A stretch of 46,222 nt of DNA, taken from the NCBI GenBank assembly GCA_964387495.1, contig CAYLXB010000020.1, positions 1-46,222 on the forward strand, read 5' to 3'. Under the pieces are notes generated by a model. It searched no databases and was not told the origin of the DNA. It saw nothing but the letters and a program-made list of their open reading frames with translations. Shown in pieces: positions 8,249-16,878 of the stretch. Within the stretch, counting starts at the first letter, position 1; every line of letters starts with the position of its first letter. This DNA is from DSXF01 sp964387495 (GTDB taxonomy: Bacteria; Chloroflexota; Anaerolineae; Anaerolineales; Villigracilaceae). The position numbers and the translations under genes are program-made.

Positions 8249-10459
8249 ATGTCTGCCAAAAAAGTCATTGGAACTTCTGTCGCGCGCCTCGACGCAAGCG
8301 ATAAGGTCACCGGCAAGGCGCTTTATTCCGGCGACCTGAGCCTGCCGGGAATGCTGTACATGAAAACGCTCTTCGCGGGGCGTCCGCACGCCCGCGTCTT
8401 GAAAATCGACACCAGCCGCGCCGAGGCCCTGCCGGGTGTGGTGGCCATCTACACGGCCAGGGACGTGCCGGTCAACGAGTACGGGCTGCAATCCAAGGAC
8501 CAGCCGGTGTTGTGCGGCCCGGGGTCGGCCAAGACCGGGGGCGACGTGGTCCGCTTCGTTGGCGACCAGGTGGCCGCCATCGTGGCCGAGACGGAGTTCC
8601 TGGCTGCCCAGGCGCGCGACCTGATCCAGGTCGAATACGAAGACCTGCCCGCAGTCTTCGACGCGCTGGAGGCCAAAGGCCTGGGCGCACCGCGCGTCCA
8701 TCCCGAACTGGGCGACTCCAACGTCTGTGTGCATTACAAGATCCGCAAGGGAGACGTGGAGGCCGGCTTCGAGCAGGCGGATGTGATCGTGGAAGGCGAA
8801 TACCAGGTGCCGTTCCAGGAGCACGCCTACCTGCAGCCCGAAGCCGGGCTGGCCTGCATCGACGAGGAGGGACGGGTCACGATCCAGGCCGCCGGCCAGT
8901 GGACCCACGTGGACCGCGACCAGGTGGCCCACGCCCTCGGCCTGGCCTCCGATCAGGTCCGGGTGATCTACCCGGCCATCGGCGGGGCCTTCGGCGGGCG
9001 CGAGGACATGTCGGTTCAGATCGTGCTCGGTCTGGCAGCCTGGAAACTCAAGCGCCCGGTCAGGATCATCTGGACACGCCAGGAGTCGATTGTTGGCCAT
9101 GGTAAACGCCACCCCGTGAGCATGCGCGCCCGCTGGGGCGCCACCCGCGAGGGCAAGCTGGTGGCCGCCGAGATGGAATTCGTCGGCGACGCCGGCGCCT
9201 ACATGTACACCACCAACAAGGTGCTGGGCAACACCACCATCGTCTGCACTGGGCCGTATTTCATCCCGAACGTCAAGACGGATGTGTACGGTGTCTACAC
9301 AAATAATGTGCCCGGGGCCGCCTTCCGCGGCTTCGGCGCGCCGCAGGCAGCCTTTGCAGCCGAAGGACAGATGAACAAACTGGCCGAAGCGCTCGGGCTG
9401 GACCCGGTGGAATTCCGCCTGCGCAACGCCCTGCGGGATGGCGACACCCTCTCGGTGGGCACGCCCGCACCCGGGCCGGTCAGCATCGTCCAGGTCATCG
9501 AGGCGGCGGCACGCGAAGCCGGCTGGCAGGAAAACGCAGGAGGCTGGAAGGCCCCCCAGGCCACCCGGTCGGCGGAGCCGCACCTGAAACGCGGCTTCGG
9601 CTTCGCGGCCGGCTTCAAGAACGTAGGCTTCAGTTTCGGCTACCAGGAGAACTCCTGGGCCCGCGTGGAACTGCACGGCAAGACCGGCATCGAGCGGGTG
9701 GTGGCCTACCACGCCGGCGCCGAAGTGGGCCAGGGGACGCACACCGTCATGGCCCAGATGGTGGCCGAGGCGGTGGGCGTGCCGTACGAAAAAGTCACCA
9801 TGGTCGTCTCGGATACGGCCACCATGGGCAACCCGGGCAGCGTCTCGGCTTCACGCATGACCTTCATGGGCGGCAACGCCCTGCGCGGGGCGGGGCTGGC
9901 CGCGCTGGAAAAGTGGCAGGCCGAGGAACGCCCGGCCATTGCCGAATACACCTACCTGGCGCCCAAGACGACGCCCTTCGAAAAGGAGACCGGCTACAGC
10001 ACGCCGAACTTCTCGTATGCCTATGCCGCCCAGGCCGTGGAGGTGGAAGTCGACACCGAGACCGGCGAGGTGCGCCTGCTGCGCGTGGTGGCCGCCGACG
10101 ATGTGGGCCAGGCCATCAACCCGCAGCTGCTCGAAGGGCAGGTCGAGGGCGGGGTCGTCCAGGCCCAGGGCTACACCATCCAAGAGAACTTCGTCACCCG
10201 CAACGGCCAGGTGCTGAGCGACCAGTTGAGCACCTACCTCATCCCCACAATCCGGGACATCCCGGAAAAAGTGGAGACCATCCTGCTCGAGGTGCCGGAC
10301 CCGAACGGGCCCTGGGGCGCCCGCGGCGTGGGCGAACTGCCCTTCATTCCGCTGGCGCCGGCGGTGGCGGCCGGAGTCAAAGCAGCCACGGGCGTCTGGA
10401 TAGACGAGATACCCCTCGTGCCAGAGCGGGTGCTCCGCGGGCTGGGAAAGATCCGCTGA
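8249..10459 (+). CDS. Molybdopterin-binding subunit of a xanthine dehydrogenase-family hydroxylase
   Basis: 736 residues, full length for a separate large subunit. Visible features: N-terminal a/b hammerhead (KVTGKALYSGDL), molybdopterin motif GGAFGGRED, AFRGFG with R360 at the position of the substrate-binding Arg of xanthine dehydrogenase, and the catalytic Glu E696 in GARGVGELP. Q196 in EHAYLQPE stands where classical xanthine dehydrogenase has Glu (EHFYLE). The substrate is therefore a hydroxylatable heterocycle or aldehyde that should not be assumed to be xanthine. The frame has no internal UGA, so there is no selenocysteine; any selenium would be a labile sulfur-replacing ligand. It starts 12 bases after the membrane protein, last gene of the operon. 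Confidence 0.92.
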   Translation: MSAKKVIGTSVARLDASDKVTGKALYSGDLSLPGMLYMKTLFAGRPHARVLKIDTSRAEALPGVVAIYTARDVPVNEYGLQSKDQPVLCGPGSAKTGGDVVRFVGDQVAAIVAETEFLAAQARDLIQVEYEDLPAVFDALEAKGLGAPRVHPELGDSNVCVHYKIRKGDVEAGFEQADVIVEGEYQVPFQEHAYLQPEAGLACIDEEGRVTIQAAGQWTHVDRDQVAHALGLASDQVRVIYPAIGGAFGGREDMSVQIVLGLAAWKLKRPVRIIWTRQESIVGHGKRHPVSMRARWGATREGKLVAAEMEFVGDAGAYMYTTNKVLGNTTIVCTGPYFIPNVKTDVYGVYTNNVPGAAFRGFGAPQAAFAAEGQMNKLAEALGLDPVEFRLRNALRDGDTLSVGTPAPGPVSIVQVIEAAAREAGWQENAGGWKAPQATRSAEPHLKRGFGFAAGFKNVGFSFGYQENSWARVELHGKTGIERVVAYHAGAEVGQGTHTVMAQMVAEAVGVPYEKVTMVVSDTATMGNPGSVSASRMTFMGGNALRGAGLAALEKWQAEERPAIAEYTYLAPKTTPFEKETGYSTPNFSYAYAAQAVEVEVDTETGEVRLLRVVAADDVGQAINPQLLEGQVEGGVVQAQGYTIQENFVTRNGQVLSDQLSTYLIPTIRDIPEKVETILLEVPDPNGPWGARGVGELPFIPLAPAVAAGVKAATGVWIDEIPLVPERVLRGLGKIR

Positions 10460-10470
10460 AGAAAAAGCAC

Positions 10471-10610
10471 ACCAGTGTCATGCTCAGGCGGCACACTCCC
10501 GCCGAAGAGTCCCGGTATGCTCTCCCCCGTACCGCACTTCACCAGTGTCATGCTGAGGCGGCGTTCTTCCGCCGAAGCATCTCGGGGCACTCTTCCTCGT
10601 ACCGCGCTTG
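10471..10610. repeat. Two tandem 70-bp repeat units
   Basis: Units 10471-10540 and 10541-10610 both begin ACCAGTGTCATGCT and carry AGGCGGC, GCCGAAG and CGTACCGC at the same offsets. I count 16 mismatches in 70 positions. They contain no reading frame, fill most of the gap between the Mo hydroxylase operon and the DUF1361 gene, and are related to the copy at 5576. Confidence 0.75.
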
Positions 10611-10641
10611 CATTATGTTATAGTTGTAACGGCAATCGAAA

Positions 10642-11358
10642 ATGTTCAGAAAACTTTACGCTACCCTGGTAAAAAACAAGTACAAGGCAGCCATCTTCAT
10701 CCTGCTGGCAGCCGCCTCCGCCGGATGCGTCCTGCTGGTCGGCGCCCGCGTGATCTACAGCGACACCTTCGGGCACACCAGCCTGATCTGGAACCTGTTC
10801 CTGGCCTGGATCCCCTTCGTGCTGGCCTACCTGGCCTACATGCTCTCCTGGAGCCGCAAACTGCTCATCATCGTCATGCCGATTCTTGCCTTCCTCTGGC
10901 TCATCTTCCTGCCGAATGCCCCCTACCTCTTGACCGACCTGCAGGACCTCACCAAGCCGGTGGCCGGCGCACCGCTGTGGTACGACGTGATCATCCTCAT
11001 CTGGTTCTCCTGGACGGGGATGCTGATGGGCGTGGTCTCCCTCTACCTGATGCAGGAGATCGTCAAGCGCGAATTCGGGCGGGTGGCCGGCTGGGTCTTC
11101 GTCTTCCTGGTGGCAGGTCTGAGCAGCCTGGGGATCTACATGGGGCGCTTCCTGCGCTGGAACAGCTGGGACATCCTGCAGGAGCCCAGCGTCATCCTGC
11201 GGGACAGCCTGCACCTGCTCCTGGAACCGCATCGCAGCACCATCGGCTTCACCTTCCTGTTCACCGCCTTCTTCCTGTTCGTCTACCTGACCCTCTACGC
11301 CTTCGGCCACGTGCTGCAGGAGCAGAAGGAAGTGGGGAAGAAGGTGGAGGAGGGGTAA
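10642..11358 (+). CDS. DUF1361 family membrane protein
   Basis: 238 residues with about six hydrophobic helices. The family signature is plain: NLFLAWIPFVLAYLAYML near residue 50, then LWLIFLPNAPYLLTDLQDL near 89-107. DUF1361 proteins are integral membrane proteins of unknown function. No good Shine-Dalgarno precedes the ATG at 10642. It is followed by a very strong terminator (11379), so it is a single-gene unit. The C-terminus is short, charged and cytoplasmic (QEQKEVGKKVEEG). Confidence 0.85.
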   Translation: MFRKLYATLVKNKYKAAIFILLAAASAGCVLLVGARVIYSDTFGHTSLIWNLFLAWIPFVLAYLAYMLSWSRKLLIIVMPILAFLWLIFLPNAPYLLTDLQDLTKPVAGAPLWYDVIILIWFSWTGMLMGVVSLYLMQEIVKREFGRVAGWVFVFLVAGLSSLGIYMGRFLRWNSWDILQEPSVILRDSLHLLLEPHRSTIGFTFLFTAFFLFVYLTLYAFGHVLQEQKEVGKKVEEG

Positions 11359-11378
11359 GGCTGGGCCAGAAGAAAAAC

Positions 11379-11421
11379 AAAACAGGTGACAGTTACTTTG
11401 GAAGTGACTGTCACCTGTTTT
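11379..11421 (+). terminator. Strong intrinsic terminator after DUF1361
   Basis: A 19-bp stem with one G-U pair, 11379-11397 with 11403-11421, and loop TTGGA. The core is ACAGGTGACAGT/ACTGTCACCTGT. The stem ends in a T-run and is followed by TTGGTTT. Confidence 0.9.
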
Positions 11422-11539
11422 TGGTTTAAAATAGTAACCACACAGCAGAGCACACAGCCGAAAGACAATCGATTGGTGGTAATGCAGTCGTTTTTCACAG
11501 GGTGACACAAACCTGATCCCCATCCTGCAGGAGGCTCCC

Positions 11540-13966
11540 ATGCAAATACATCCCCCCGGCACGCGCATCGGTCCGTACGAAATCGTCTCCCACCCGCTCA
11601 TGGGTGAACTCAGCGCGGTCTATTTCGGTATTGACCATGCCGGCCAGGAGCAGCCGGTGGCGCTCAAAGCCATCAAGGCCGGGCTACCATCCGACCCTGC
11701 CGCACGCGGCCGCTTCCTGCATGAAAACGCCTGGGTCGACCTGGGTGCCCACCCGCACATCGTGCGCTGTTATGCAGTCCAGTACATCGATCCCATTGCT
11801 TTCCTGGCCCTGGAACTGATCGCCAGGGAGCAGGGCAGGTCGGATGCCTCGCTGCGTTCCTGGCTGGGCGCACCCATGCCGCCCGAACAGGCGCTGCTCT
11901 TCGCCCTGCAGATCGGGCGCGGCATGGCCCATGCCACCCGAATGATCCCCGGCTTTGTGCACCGCGACCTGAAACCTGAGAACGTACTGGTGGGGGCGGA
12001 TAAATTGCCCGGCACAGAGTTCAACCAGCTGCATGTGACGGATTTCGGGCTGATCGAAAGCCTGCAGGATGAAGAGGAGGCCCAGGGTGAAGAGGGCAGC
12101 CCGGAGGCACCGGGGCGCACGCACCTGAGGCGCGGCATGCGCGGGACGCCGCTCTACATGGCGCCGGAGCAGTGGAAGGAAAATCCGCTCGGGGTTTACA
12201 CGGATGTGTATGCTTTGGGTTGCGTCTTGTACGAGATGCTGAGTGGGCAGACAGCGGCGAGGGGAGAAAAGGTGCGCCACCTGCGGGCAGCACACTGCTC
12301 GGGCGACCTGCAGCCCCTCCCGGAGAACCTGCCGGAGCCGCTCAAGGCGCTGTTGAGGCAGTGCCTGGCCCTTTTGCCACAGGAGCGCCTCCAGGAGTGG
12401 GAGACGCTGAACGCCGCCCTGGAACAGTGCTATGCGGCCCTCAGCGGGGTGGAGGCGCCACCCGAAATGTCCACAGACGAAATGGGCAGCGAAGAGCGCA
12501 AAAAGACCGGGTGGGTTTACAACGAGCTGGGGTCAGCCTGTGCGAAGACGGGCAGGCTGGATGCCGCCGTTGGATACTTCGAGAAGGCGGCCGCGCTCGG
12601 GCGCGAGAGCGGCGACCGGGAGGGGGAAGGCAGCGCCCTGGCCAACCTGGGGCTGGCCAATGCCAACCTGGGCAGGGCACAGCAGGCCACGGCATTCTGC
12701 AAACAGGGCCTGGAATTGCTGCGCGCTGGCGGGAACCGGCGCGCCCAGGGCATGGCTCTGGATGCACTGGGGAGCACCCTCGCGGTCCTCGGGGAGGCTC
12801 GGCAGGCCATCGGCTTCCACGAACAGGCCCTGGCCATCGCCCGGGAGAACGGCGACAGGCAATTGGAAGGCGCGATCCTGAACAACCTGGGAGAGGCCTG
12901 TCGCAAACTAGGACAGATGCAGAAGGCAGACAGTTACTATAAACAGGCGCTGGCTATCCTGCACGAGGGCGGCGACCGGCGGCAGGAGAGCGCGGCCTTG
13001 AACAACTTGGGGATCGTCACGCAGCAGCTTGGCAATCCCCGGCAGGCGAACACATACTTTGAACGGGCGCTTGAGCTGGCCCGCTCCAGTGGCGATCTGC
13101 GCGCGGAAGGAAACGCCCTGGGCAGCCTGGGAAACCTGTTCTTCGGCCTGGGGAGAGCCGAGGAGGCAGTCGGCTACTACAAGCAGCAGCTGGAAATTAC
13201 ACGCCGGAGTGCTGACCGAAAAGGGGAAGGGAACGCCCTGGGCAACTTGGGGAGTGCCTGCCTGGCTCTGAACAAGGCCCAGCAGGCCATCGAGTGCCAG
13301 GAACAGAGCCTGGAGATCGCACGCGAGACCGGCAACCGGGAAGGGGAAGGCAATGCGCTGGGCAACCTGGGAAATGCTTATCTCAGCCAGAATGATCCCC
13401 AACGAGCATTGGGATACTACGAGCCGCAATTGGAAATCGCGCGCGCGATTGGTGACCGGACAGGGGAAGGGAACTGCCTGAACAACTTGGGGCTGGCCCG
13501 CGCAAACCTGGGTGAGTTCCAGCAGGCAGGCGGGTACTACGAACAGGCGCTGGTCCTGGCTCGCCAGGTCGGGAATCCCAACGGCATCGCAAACGTCCTG
13601 TACAATATGGCGTTACTGCACGCAAACCAGGGCCAGACAACGCGCGCCCTGGCGCAGGCGCTGGAGGCAGCCCGCCTGTGGAAACAGACCGGCAATTCCA
13701 ACGCTCAGTCGGCTGAACAACTGGTGAACATCCTGCAAAGCAGTGGCTTGCCCGCCGGTGGGGACCAGGCCCGGGCAGCCCTCGAGGCTTTTCAGCAAAC
13801 TGCATCCTTGCAGGCGATGCAGGTAATTGTCGGTCAGTACCCGTTCATGACAGAAGTGGGTTTCATCCAGGCGCTGGAGCAGCTCATGGAGCGAAAAGTG
13901 GCCCCGGAACACCGGCCTGTCTTCGAGCAGCAACTGGCCTGGCTCAAAGTGTTGGCAGGCAAATAA
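11540..13966 (+). CDS. Ser/Thr protein kinase with ten C-terminal TPR repeats
   Basis: 808 residues. Residues 10 to about 300 are a Hanks-type kinase: K43 (VALKAIKAG), catalytic loop HRDLKPEN starting at H141 with D143, DFG at D168 and APE near 208. The glycine-rich loop is degenerate (LMGELSAVYFG). Residues about 322-720 are ten 40-residue TPRs of the Tpr_12 kind (typically EGNALxNLGxAxxxLGxxQQA). A 70-residue helical tail follows. There is no transmembrane segment, unlike PknB-type receptors, so it should act in the cytoplasm with the TPRs recruiting partners. AGGAGG precedes the ATG. It stands alone between a terminator and the yqeB-like gene. Confidence 0.92.
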   Translation: MQIHPPGTRIGPYEIVSHPLMGELSAVYFGIDHAGQEQPVALKAIKAGLPSDPAARGRFLHENAWVDLGAHPHIVRCYAVQYIDPIAFLALELIAREQGRSDASLRSWLGAPMPPEQALLFALQIGRGMAHATRMIPGFVHRDLKPENVLVGADKLPGTEFNQLHVTDFGLIESLQDEEEAQGEEGSPEAPGRTHLRRGMRGTPLYMAPEQWKENPLGVYTDVYALGCVLYEMLSGQTAARGEKVRHLRAAHCSGDLQPLPENLPEPLKALLRQCLALLPQERLQEWETLNAALEQCYAALSGVEAPPEMSTDEMGSEERKKTGWVYNELGSACAKTGRLDAAVGYFEKAAALGRESGDREGEGSALANLGLANANLGRAQQATAFCKQGLELLRAGGNRRAQGMALDALGSTLAVLGEARQAIGFHEQALAIARENGDRQLEGAILNNLGEACRKLGQMQKADSYYKQALAILHEGGDRRQESAALNNLGIVTQQLGNPRQANTYFERALELARSSGDLRAEGNALGSLGNLFFGLGRAEEAVGYYKQQLEITRRSADRKGEGNALGNLGSACLALNKAQQAIECQEQSLEIARETGNREGEGNALGNLGNAYLSQNDPQRALGYYEPQLEIARAIGDRTGEGNCLNNLGLARANLGEFQQAGGYYEQALVLARQVGNPNGIANVLYNMALLHANQGQTTRALAQALEAARLWKQTGNSNAQSAEQLVNILQSSGLPAGGDQARAALEAFQQTASLQAMQVIVGQYPFMTEVGFIQALEQLMERKVAPEHRPVFEQQLAWLKVLAGK

Positions 13967-13996
13967 ACTCGAACCCGGCAAACCCCGATGTTATGG

Positions 13997-14002
13997 TTTA
14001 AT
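13997..14002 (+). promoter_or_regulatory. Possible -10 box of a leaderless yqeB-like transcript
   Basis: TTTAAT ends six bases before the ATG at 14009 and no Shine-Dalgarno is present. No clear -35 is seen. The same six-base gap occurs at 19996, 30053 and 43383. Confidence 0.35.
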
Positions 14003-14008
14003 TAGTGC

Positions 14009-14833
14009 ATGGATGCGATCATTTTAATTCGCGGCGGCGGGGACCTGGCGTCGGGCTTGGCACTGCGGCTCAGGCGGACAGGCTTCTGTCCGGTGATCAT
14101 CGAACTGCCGCAGCCCCTTTGCGTGCGCCGCACGGTCTCGTTCGCGGAGGCGGTCTACGCGGGGCAAATCACCATCGAAGGGATCACGGGGCGCCTCATC
14201 CACAGCCCCCTGGAAATCCCGGCCTGCCTGGCACAGGGAGAGATTCCCGTGCTGGTCGATCCGGCGGCCAGCCTGCTGAACGAACCCGGGCTGCCGCTGT
14301 TGGTTCTGGTGGATGCGCGCCTGGCAAAAATGCCGCCGCCGGTTGGTTACCTGCAGGCAGCCCCGCTGGTGATTGGCGTGGGCCCCGGCTTCACGGCCGG
14401 GGTGGATTGCCATGCCGTGATTGAGACCCAGCGCGGCCACCGCATGGGGCGCGTCTACTGGCAGGGCCCGGCCAGTACAGACAGCGGCCAGCCCGATGGC
14501 GACCCGCGCCGGGTGCTGCGGGCGCCCTGCACCGGCGCCCTGACCGGCTATGTGGAGATCGGCAAACACGTGGAGGCGGGGGAACGGATCGCCTCGATCT
14601 CAACCGGAGGACGGCCCGGGGGGGCGCTGCCGGAGCCGGTCCAGGCTCCCTTTCGGGGCGTGTTGCGCGGGCTGATCCACCCTGGACTGCGGGTGGTGGC
14701 TGGGATGAAGATCGGCGACGTGGACCCGCGAGATGACCCATCAGCATGCTGGCTGGTCTCGGATAAGGCCCTGGCCGTAGGAGGCGGGGTCCTGGAGGCA
14801 ATCCTCTCACGGGCGGATATCGCACGGCGATGA
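14009..14833 (+). CDS. yqeB: YqeB/EF2563-like selenium-dependent molybdenum hydroxylase system protein
   Basis: 274 residues. It opens with IRGGGDLASGLALRLRRTGF, a Rossmann-like start typical of the EF2563/YqeB family. That family co-occurs with selenium-dependent molybdenum hydroxylases and YqeC. The later part (CTGALTGYVEIGKHVEAGER) resembles a biotinyl/lipoyl-like barrel. The biochemical role is not established; it is thought to serve maturation of the selenium-containing Mo cofactor. The gene overlaps yqeC by ATGA, so the two are co-translated. The start at 14009 has no Shine-Dalgarno, and transcription may begin at the ATG. Confidence 0.85.
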   Translation: MDAIILIRGGGDLASGLALRLRRTGFCPVIIELPQPLCVRRTVSFAEAVYAGQITIEGITGRLIHSPLEIPACLAQGEIPVLVDPAASLLNEPGLPLLVLVDARLAKMPPPVGYLQAAPLVIGVGPGFTAGVDCHAVIETQRGHRMGRVYWQGPASTDSGQPDGDPRRVLRAPCTGALTGYVEIGKHVEAGERIASISTGGRPGGALPEPVQAPFRGVLRGLIHPGLRVVAGMKIGDVDPRDDPSACWLVSDKALAVGGGVLEAILSRADIARR

Positions 14834-16194
14834 AACTGCACCAGGCGCTACGCGTTTCCGAGGCGGGCGGGGGGACGCCCCTCTGTATCGCCTTCAGCGG
14901 GGCGGGAGGAAAGACGACCGCCATGTTCACCCTGGCGCGCGAACTGAAGCCGCCGCTGCTGGTGACGGCCACCACCCACCTGCATCTCGACCAGCTCCGC
15001 CTGGCGGATACGCACCACATCGCCGCAAAGCCAGAGGATCTGAAAGAGATGGAAGGATCGCTTCACGGCTTGACCCTGGTGACAGGCCCGTTCGAGGGGG
15101 AGCGCACCCGGGGCGTCAACTCGGATGTCTTTTTACGACTATACGAAATTAGCCAAAATCATGCCCTGCCCCTCCTGGTGGAGGCGGACGGGTCGCGCCA
15201 GCATCCCCTCAAGGCACCCGCCCCGCACGAACCGGTCATCCCGCCGCAGGCCGGAACGGTGGTGGTGGTCTCCGGTCTGTCCGGGCTGGGCAGGCCGCTG
15301 GGCGAAGACTGGGTCCACCGCCCGCAGGTCTTTGGGGAAATGGCGGGGCTTGGCCAGGGCGAAATCGTCACGGCCCAGGCGCTGGGCCGGGTCCTGCTGC
15401 ACCCGCAGGGAGGGCTCAAAGGCATCCCGCTTGCGGCCAGGCGGGTTGCGCTCCTTAACCAGGCCGACACGGAGATCCTGCAGGGGAAAGGCCGCCAATT
15501 GGCGGGGATTCTGCTGGGGGCGGGGCCGGATCCGCTGTCGTCCTTTGCTGCGGTCATTATCGGCTCGCTCGGCAGCCAAGGATCTGGCGGGGCGCAGGTT
15601 CATGCCGTCCATGAACCGGTGGCCGGCATTGTCCTGGCCGCCGGGCAGGCCAGGCGCTTTGGCCAACCCAAGCAGCTGTTGGAATGGCAGGGCCGGACGC
15701 TGGTGCGCTGCGCTGCAGAAAGCGCCCTGCAGGCCGGGCTCTCGCCGGTCAGCGTGGTGACGGGGGCCTATGAGGGCGAGGTGCGGGCGGCCCTCGCGGA
15801 GTTGCCGGTGCAAATCGTCCACAATCCTGCCTGGGAGAGCGGGCAGGCCGGTTCCGTCCAGGCGGGCCTCGCTGCCCTCGGGCTGCCGGGCGCGGCCGTC
15901 TTCCTCCTCGCCGACCAGCCTGGTGTGACGCCGGAACTGCTCCGCTCCCTGGTGGAGCGGCACGCCGCCTCTCTCTGCCCCATCCTGGCGCCGCTCGTGG
16001 AGGACCAGCGCAGCAACCCTGTGCTCTTCGACCGTGTCACCTTCCCGGAACTGATGGCGTTGCGCGGCGACGTGGGCGGGCGGGCCATCTTCCCCAAGTA
16101 CACTCTCGAGTACCTCCCCTGGCACGATCCCCTGCTGCAGTTGGATATCGACACGCCGGAGGATTGGGCAAGGTTGCAGGAGGACGGCGCATGA
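14830..16194 (+). CDS. YqeC-like selenium cofactor protein fused to a MocA-like nucleotidyltransferase
   Basis: 454 residues, two domains. Residues 1 to about 255 match YqeC (putative selenium cofactor biosynthesis): P-loop-like SGAGGKTT at 23-30, TATTHLHL, and VEADGSRQHPLKAPAPHEPV. Residues 265-454 are a MobA/MocA-type NTP transferase: VLAAGQARRFGQPKQLL for nucleotide binding, FLLADQPGV for the metal site, RSNPVLF, and IDTPEDWARL at the end. MocA attaches CMP to molybdopterin to make the cytosine dinucleotide cofactor. The fusion puts putative selenium insertion and dinucleotide formation in one polypeptide. ATGA overlaps on both sides make yqeB, this gene and the next MocA one translational unit. 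Confidence 0.87.
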   Translation: MKLHQALRVSEAGGGTPLCIAFSGAGGKTTAMFTLARELKPPLLVTATTHLHLDQLRLADTHHIAAKPEDLKEMEGSLHGLTLVTGPFEGERTRGVNSDVFLRLYEISQNHALPLLVEADGSRQHPLKAPAPHEPVIPPQAGTVVVVSGLSGLGRPLGEDWVHRPQVFGEMAGLGQGEIVTAQALGRVLLHPQGGLKGIPLAARRVALLNQADTEILQGKGRQLAGILLGAGPDPLSSFAAVIIGSLGSQGSGGAQVHAVHEPVAGIVLAAGQARRFGQPKQLLEWQGRTLVRCAAESALQAGLSPVSVVTGAYEGEVRAALAELPVQIVHNPAWESGQAGSVQAGLAALGLPGAAVFLLADQPGVTPELLRSLVERHAASLCPILAPLVEDQRSNPVLFDRVTFPELMALRGDVGGRAIFPKYTLEYLPWHDPLLQLDIDTPEDWARLQEDGA

Positions 16195-16811
16195 TTAGCG
16201 CCATCGTCCTCGCAGCGGGCCAATCGCGGCGCATGGGCTGCCCCAAGCTCAGCCTTCCCTGGGGCTCCACCACCATCCTGGGACAGGTGGTGGCCACCCT
16301 GGCCCAGGCGGGGGTCGGGGAGATCGTCGTCGTCACCGGCGGCAGGCGGCAGGAGGTGGAGGCGCTGGTCGGAGATCTGGCAGGCACGTATCCCGTTCGC
16401 AGCGTGTACAACGGCCGGGCCGCGGAAAGTGAAATGCTCGCCTCCATCCAGGCCGGGCTGCAAGCTTTGGATGCCCGGGCCGAGGCAGCCCTGGTCGCCT
16501 TGGGAGACCAGCCCCAAGTGCAGGTGGGAACTGTGCGGCGGGTGATCGAAACTTACAAAATTCATCAGGCAGGATTGGCCATTCCAAGTTACAATCAGCG
16601 GCGCGGCCATCCCTGGCTGGCAGGGCGGCGCCTGTGGCCCTCCCTGCTGGCGCTCACGCCCGAACAAACGCCGCGGGATTTCCTCAATGCCCATGCGCCG
16701 GAAATCCTGTACGTGCCGGTTGAAGATGACAGCATCCTGCGTGACATCGACACACCGCAGCAGTACGAACGCGAGAAACCAAAGACGGAGCCGGGTCCAA
16801 CCGCAAGGTAG
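16191..16811 (+). CDS. Stand-alone MocA/MobA-like molybdopterin nucleotidyltransferase
   Basis: 206 residues. The start is the ATG at 16191, overlapping the previous stop (ATGA). Motifs: IVLAAGQSRRMGCPKLSL, VALGDQPQV, RGHPWLAGRRLW and RDIDTPQQY near the end. It is a second, diverged copy of the transferase domain found in the preceding fusion. One copy may make the CMP form and the other the GMP form or act on another donor, but the sequence does not decide. The C-terminal tail (KPKTEPGPTAR) is unlike the family and probably disordered. Confidence 0.88.
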   Translation: MISAIVLAAGQSRRMGCPKLSLPWGSTTILGQVVATLAQAGVGEIVVVTGGRRQEVEALVGDLAGTYPVRSVYNGRAAESEMLASIQAGLQALDARAEAALVALGDQPQVQVGTVRRVIETYKIHQAGLAIPSYNQRRGHPWLAGRRLWPSLLALTPEQTPRDFLNAHAPEILYVPVEDDSILRDIDTPQQYEREKPKTEPGPTAR

Positions 16812-16878
16812 TTGGAGGCCGGTGACAGGCGCCAGCAGCCTGTTGGATACAGCAAGACACCGGAACCCAGGAGAGAGC

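Noticed and set aside
7853..9742. Long minus-strand open frame opposite the molybdenum hydroxylase genes
   Set aside because: It mirrors the GC-rich codon pattern of the real plus-strand genes, has no ribosome site and gives low-complexity His/Gly/Ala-rich protein.
8249..10459. Selenocysteine in the molybdenum hydroxylase
   Set aside because: No in-frame UGA or nearby SECIS-like need; selenium, if present, would be a labile ligand.
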